Origin: Treponema sp. UBA4267
GTDB lineage: Bacteria; Spirochaetota; Spirochaetia; Treponematales; Treponemataceae
NCBI GenBank assembly: GCA_002395155.1
Contig: DGWD01000006.1
Coordinates: forward strand, 101,183 to 108,548
Reading direction: 5' to 3'
Length of the DNA: 7,366 nucleotides
Below the pieces are notes generated by a model. That model had not been told where the DNA came from and searched no databases. It worked only from the letters and a program-made list of their open reading frames with translations. Both the position numbers and the translations under genes were made by a program. Shown piece by piece: positions 5,430 to 7,366 of this stretch (position 1 is its first letter; each line of letters begins with the position of its first letter).

Positions 5430-6983
5430 TTAGTCTTCCATTTTTTTGTATTCATCAAACTTAGCAGCAACTTCATCATTCTGTTTTGTAAGTAATGAAA
5501 CTACAATTGTTACAAAAAGACAAACTATGAAGGCTGGTACAATTTCGTAAAGGTCAAAAATTCCACCGTGGAGATAGTGCCATACTACATCAACAATTCC
5601 ACCAGAAATTAAACCTGCAATTGCACCAGGAGCAGTTGTACGCTTCCAGTAAAGAGCAAGTAAAACTAATGGACCAAATGTTCCACCAAATCCAGACCAT
5701 GCAAATGAAACAAGACTAAAGATTGAAGAGTTTGGATCCAAAGAAAGGAAGAGGGCAACTAAAGCAATAAGGAATACAACAAGACGGCTAATTGTCAAAA
5801 CATCTTTTTCTTCGGCATTTTTCTTAATCAAACCTTTGTAAATATCCTGACTAACGGCAGAAGATGCTGCCAAAAGCTGAGAGTCTGCTGTAGACATTGA
5901 TGCGGCAAGAATTGCACATAAGAAAAGTCCTGCAAAGAATGCTGGGTACATATTTTGCATTGTCGCAGAGAAAACTGTTTCTGCATCACCATAATTTGTG
6001 ATTCCCTGGATTACTGTATCAGCACTTGTTCCAAGAATTGTTCCGTGCTTGAAAAGATATGCAGTTCCTAAAGTACCAATAATAAAAGTTCCAATGTATG
6101 AAATTATCATCCAGCTAATACCAATGCGGCGAGCCTTTTTTACTTCTGAGTTGGAACGGATACCCATAAAGCGTACGATGATGTGAGGCATACCAAAATA
6201 GCCAAGTCCCCATGCAAGAGCAGAAATGATGCTCATAGGTTTGTAATTTTTGTTAGCTAAGAAGGCATTTTTCATTGTATCACCGAATTTTCCTACAATT
6301 GCATCTGCCTGGAAGTTCTTTACAGATTCGATTGCATTTGGAATGCCGCCTAAAGAAACGATTGCTACAACAGAAGAAACAATAAAAGCGATGAAGATTA
6401 AAGTTCCCTGAACAAAGTCTGTAGAACAAACTGCAGTATATCCACCTGTAATTGTGTAACAAAGAATTACGATTAAGCCAATTGCAAGGCCTGCATGGTA
6501 AGGAAGTCCAAATACGGAATTAAAAAGTTTAGCACAGGCAACAAAACCAGAAGCTGTATAAATAGTAAAGAATAAAACGATGAAAGTAACAGATATAATA
6601 GAAAGAATGTGCGATTTATCCTTGAAACGGTTTGAAAGGAATTCTGGAATTGTAATTGAGTCACCAAATGCTATTGAACATTTGCGTAAAGGTTTAGCGA
6701 CAAAGAGCCAGCTTAAGTAAGTTCCAATAATCAATCCTAAAGCTGTCCAGAAAGTTTCTTTTACTCCTCCAAGATAACAAAGTCCTGGAAGACCCATTAA
6801 AAGCCAGGCAGAAGAATCGGATGCTTCTGCTGAAAGAGCTGTTACCCAAGGACCGGTTTTGCGTCCTCCTAAGAAAAAGTCTGCAGAGGTTGAGTTTTTG
6901 CTGGCATTTCTTAGACCAATGTAAATCATAAAACCAAGATACAAAATAAAGGCTAAAATCTTGGCAATTATCTGTGCTGTCAT
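5430..6983 (-). CDS. putP: Sodium/proline symporter (PutP type, SSS family)
   Basis: This 517-residue sodium:solute symporter has about 13 membrane segments. It carries the PutP signature SAEASDSSAWLLMGLPG (51-67); Asp56 and Ser58 match the sodium-site Asp55 and Ser57 of E. coli PutP. In the ninth helix, AILAASMSTADSQLL (358-371) supplies Ser364 and Thr365, matching Ser340 and Thr341. ITGGYTAVCSTDFVQG (178-193) is also typical. E. coli PutP has 502 residues. Its role is uptake of proline with sodium across the inner membrane for nutrition or osmoprotection; a related solute is possible. I chose the ATG at 6983 because AAAGGTGG (6998-6991) is eight bases upstream; a TTG 13 codons earlier has no ribosome site and overlaps a -10-like sequence. 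It is the first gene of an operon with the DUF6198-type protein. All sodium-site residues appear intact. Confidence 0.92.
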   Translation of the reverse strand: MTAQIIAKILAFILYLGFMIYIGLRNASKNSTSADFFLGGRKTGPWVTALSAEASDSSAWLLMGLPGLCYLGGVKETFWTALGLIIGTYLSWLFVAKPLRKCSIAFGDSITIPEFLSNRFKDKSHILSIISVTFIVLFFTIYTASGFVACAKLFNSVFGLPYHAGLAIGLIVILCYTITGGYTAVCSTDFVQGTLIFIAFIVSSVVAIVSLGGIPNAIESVKNFQADAIVGKFGDTMKNAFLANKNYKPMSIISALAWGLGYFGMPHIIVRFMGIRSNSEVKKARRIGISWMIISYIGTFIIGTLGTAYLFKHGTILGTSADTVIQGITNYGDAETVFSATMQNMYPAFFAGLFLCAILAASMSTADSQLLAASSAVSQDIYKGLIKKNAEEKDVLTISRLVVFLIALVALFLSLDPNSSIFSLVSFAWSGFGGTFGPLVLLALYWKRTTAPGAIAGLISGGIVDVVWHYLHGGIFDLYEIVPAFIVCLFVTIVVSLLTKQNDEVAAKFDEYKKMED

Positions 6984-7013
6984 ATTAGCTACCACCTTTT
7001 TTATTTTTGAATA

Positions 7014-7042
7014 ATTATACAAATTATCTGTATAAATTTACA
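7014..7042 (-). promoter_or_regulatory. Probable promoter of the putP operon
   Basis: On the - strand, TATAAT (7019-7014) is a perfect -10 hexamer lying 30 bases upstream of the putP start. TGTAAA (7042-7037) is at 17-base spacing but matches the -35 consensus at only three positions. The surrounding region to about 7110 is very AT-rich and contains no gene. Confidence 0.45.
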
Positions 7043-7120
7043 TAGCTTTTATTTTTTTCCTATATCATTCTTTTGTATTTTTTACAGATTGGTAATGTTA
7101 CATTAAAGAATTAAGCTTCT

Positions 7121-7198
7121 GATTGAGGGGGTATTACAAAACCCTCAAAACGGCGAAGTCAAGGCTTTAAGCGTGAGCGTGACTTGACTCGACGTATT
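7121..7198 (-). repeat. 78-bp structured intergenic repeat, copy 2
   Basis: It differs from 4655-4732 at only three positions. Stem 1 is a perfect 7 bp here (TTGAGGG 7123-7129 with CCCTCAA 7142-7148): the base that makes a G-T pair in copy 1 makes G-C here. Stem 2 (7157-7165 with 7181-7189) has one internal G-A mismatch. It ends 27 bases beyond the stop codon of the leftward gene at the window edge, the same arrangement as copy 1. Confidence 0.8.
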
Positions 7199-7199
7199 T

Positions 7200-7216
7200 C
7201 TAAAAATCTTTTTTAG
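7200..7216 (-). terminator. AT-rich hairpin after the last gene
   Basis: CTAAAAA (7200-7206) pairs with TTTTTAG (7210-7216) around a 3-base loop, nine bases past the stop of the leftward gene. It is weak, being nearly all A-T, with no separate T-tract on the - strand, so it may act with the adjacent 78-bp repeat at the transcript end. Bases 7023-7225 contain no gene: only the putP promoter, the repeat and this hairpin. Confidence 0.3.
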
Positions 7217-7225
7217 GCCTGTAGA

Positions 7226-7366
7226 CTAATCATCGTAATGTTTGAATAGGGCTACAGGTTCTTCTTCAATTCTTATTTCAGGCAGTTTTGGAAGGGTGGC
7301 GTAGCTGTTGTACATCCATTCACCATCGGCTGCTGAATAGGGGTCTGTCCCCTCATATGGGTGATT
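7226..7366 (-). CDS. C-terminal end of an unrecognised protein
   Basis: The last 46 codons of a leftward gene enter from the window's right edge and end in TAG (7228-7226). The visible tail begins NHPYEGTDPYSAADGEWMY and continues NSYATLPKLPEIRIEEEP to VALFKHYDD. It is acidic and hydrophilic, with no membrane segment. The frame is open from the edge to the stop and the codon use resembles the neighbours, which supports a real gene, but I do not recognise the family. It is on the same strand as the putP operon and upstream of it; the 206-base gap with a likely promoter suggests a separate transcript. Confidence 0.6.
   Translation of the reverse strand, partial: NHPYEGTDPYSAADGEWMYNSYATLPKLPEIRIEEEPVALFKHYDD

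Noticed and set aside
6984..7022. N-terminal extension of the PutP-type symporter to 7022
   Set aside because: The codon at 7022 is TTG without a ribosome site and overlaps the TATAAT promoter element; the ATG at 6983 has AAAGGTGG upstream and matches family length.
4655..7198. putP operon as a transposon cassette bounded by the 78-bp direct repeats
   Set aside because: No transposase or integrase lies between the copies, and both have the same relation to a gene's 3' end, which a repeated intergenic element explains more simply.
1..7366. CRISPR array, tRNA or rRNA genes
   Set aside because: No regularly spaced repeats, cloverleaf with CCA-type end or rRNA-like segment could be seen on either strand by eye.

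Overview
The window looks like chromosomal DNA from a carbohydrate-fermenting spirochaete, most likely a gut or rumen Treponema. The base composition is AT-rich. It holds a Rpn/PD-(D/E)XK 'putative transposase' of the family first defined from Treponema denticola proteins, a secreted protein ending in an NADase-type glycan-binding (discoidin-like) domain, and a cellobiose-phosphorylase-type enzyme. The genus is an inference from gene content; no rRNA or other marker gene is present.

Layout. (1) 1-542, + strand: the last 179 residues of a GH94 cellobiose phosphorylase. It converges on (2) 626-1828, - strand: an alpha/beta hydrolase with a complete Ser-Asp-His triad and an extra C-terminal domain resembling DUF3237. 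A strong bidirectional hairpin lies between them. (3) 1829-1918: a short divergent control region with an inverted repeat made of the two Shine-Dalgarno-like sequences and a 12-bp palindrome. (4) 1919-3445, + strand: a secreted protein with an unrecognised N-terminal part and the glycan-binding C-terminal domain. (5) 3457-4649: a probable small mobile unit. A Rpn-family nuclease gene (3626-4507) is interrupted by one in-frame TAG at codon 22. It is bracketed by imperfect 53/54-bp direct repeats and, outside them, by 13-bp perfect inverted repeats. Its first two thirds use C-ending codons, unlike the rest of the window. (6) 4742-6983, - strand: a two-gene operon of a PutP-type sodium/proline symporter and a YczE/DUF6198-type membrane protein. 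(7) 7226-7366, - strand: the last 46 codons of an unrecognised gene.

A 78-bp structured repeat occurs twice (4655-4732 and 7121-7198, 75/78 identical). Each copy lies just after the stop codon of a leftward gene and in the same orientation to it, so a 3'-end RNA element or a REP-like intergenic repeat is more likely than a transposon flank.

How the genes fit together: the phosphorylase, the esterase-like hydrolase and the secreted glycan-binding protein suit an organism feeding on plant polysaccharide, but each appears to have its own transcription unit. The symporter operon is a separate amino-acid or osmolyte uptake unit. The most rewarding targets are the Rpn unit with its nested repeats and amber codon, and the paired 78-bp element.
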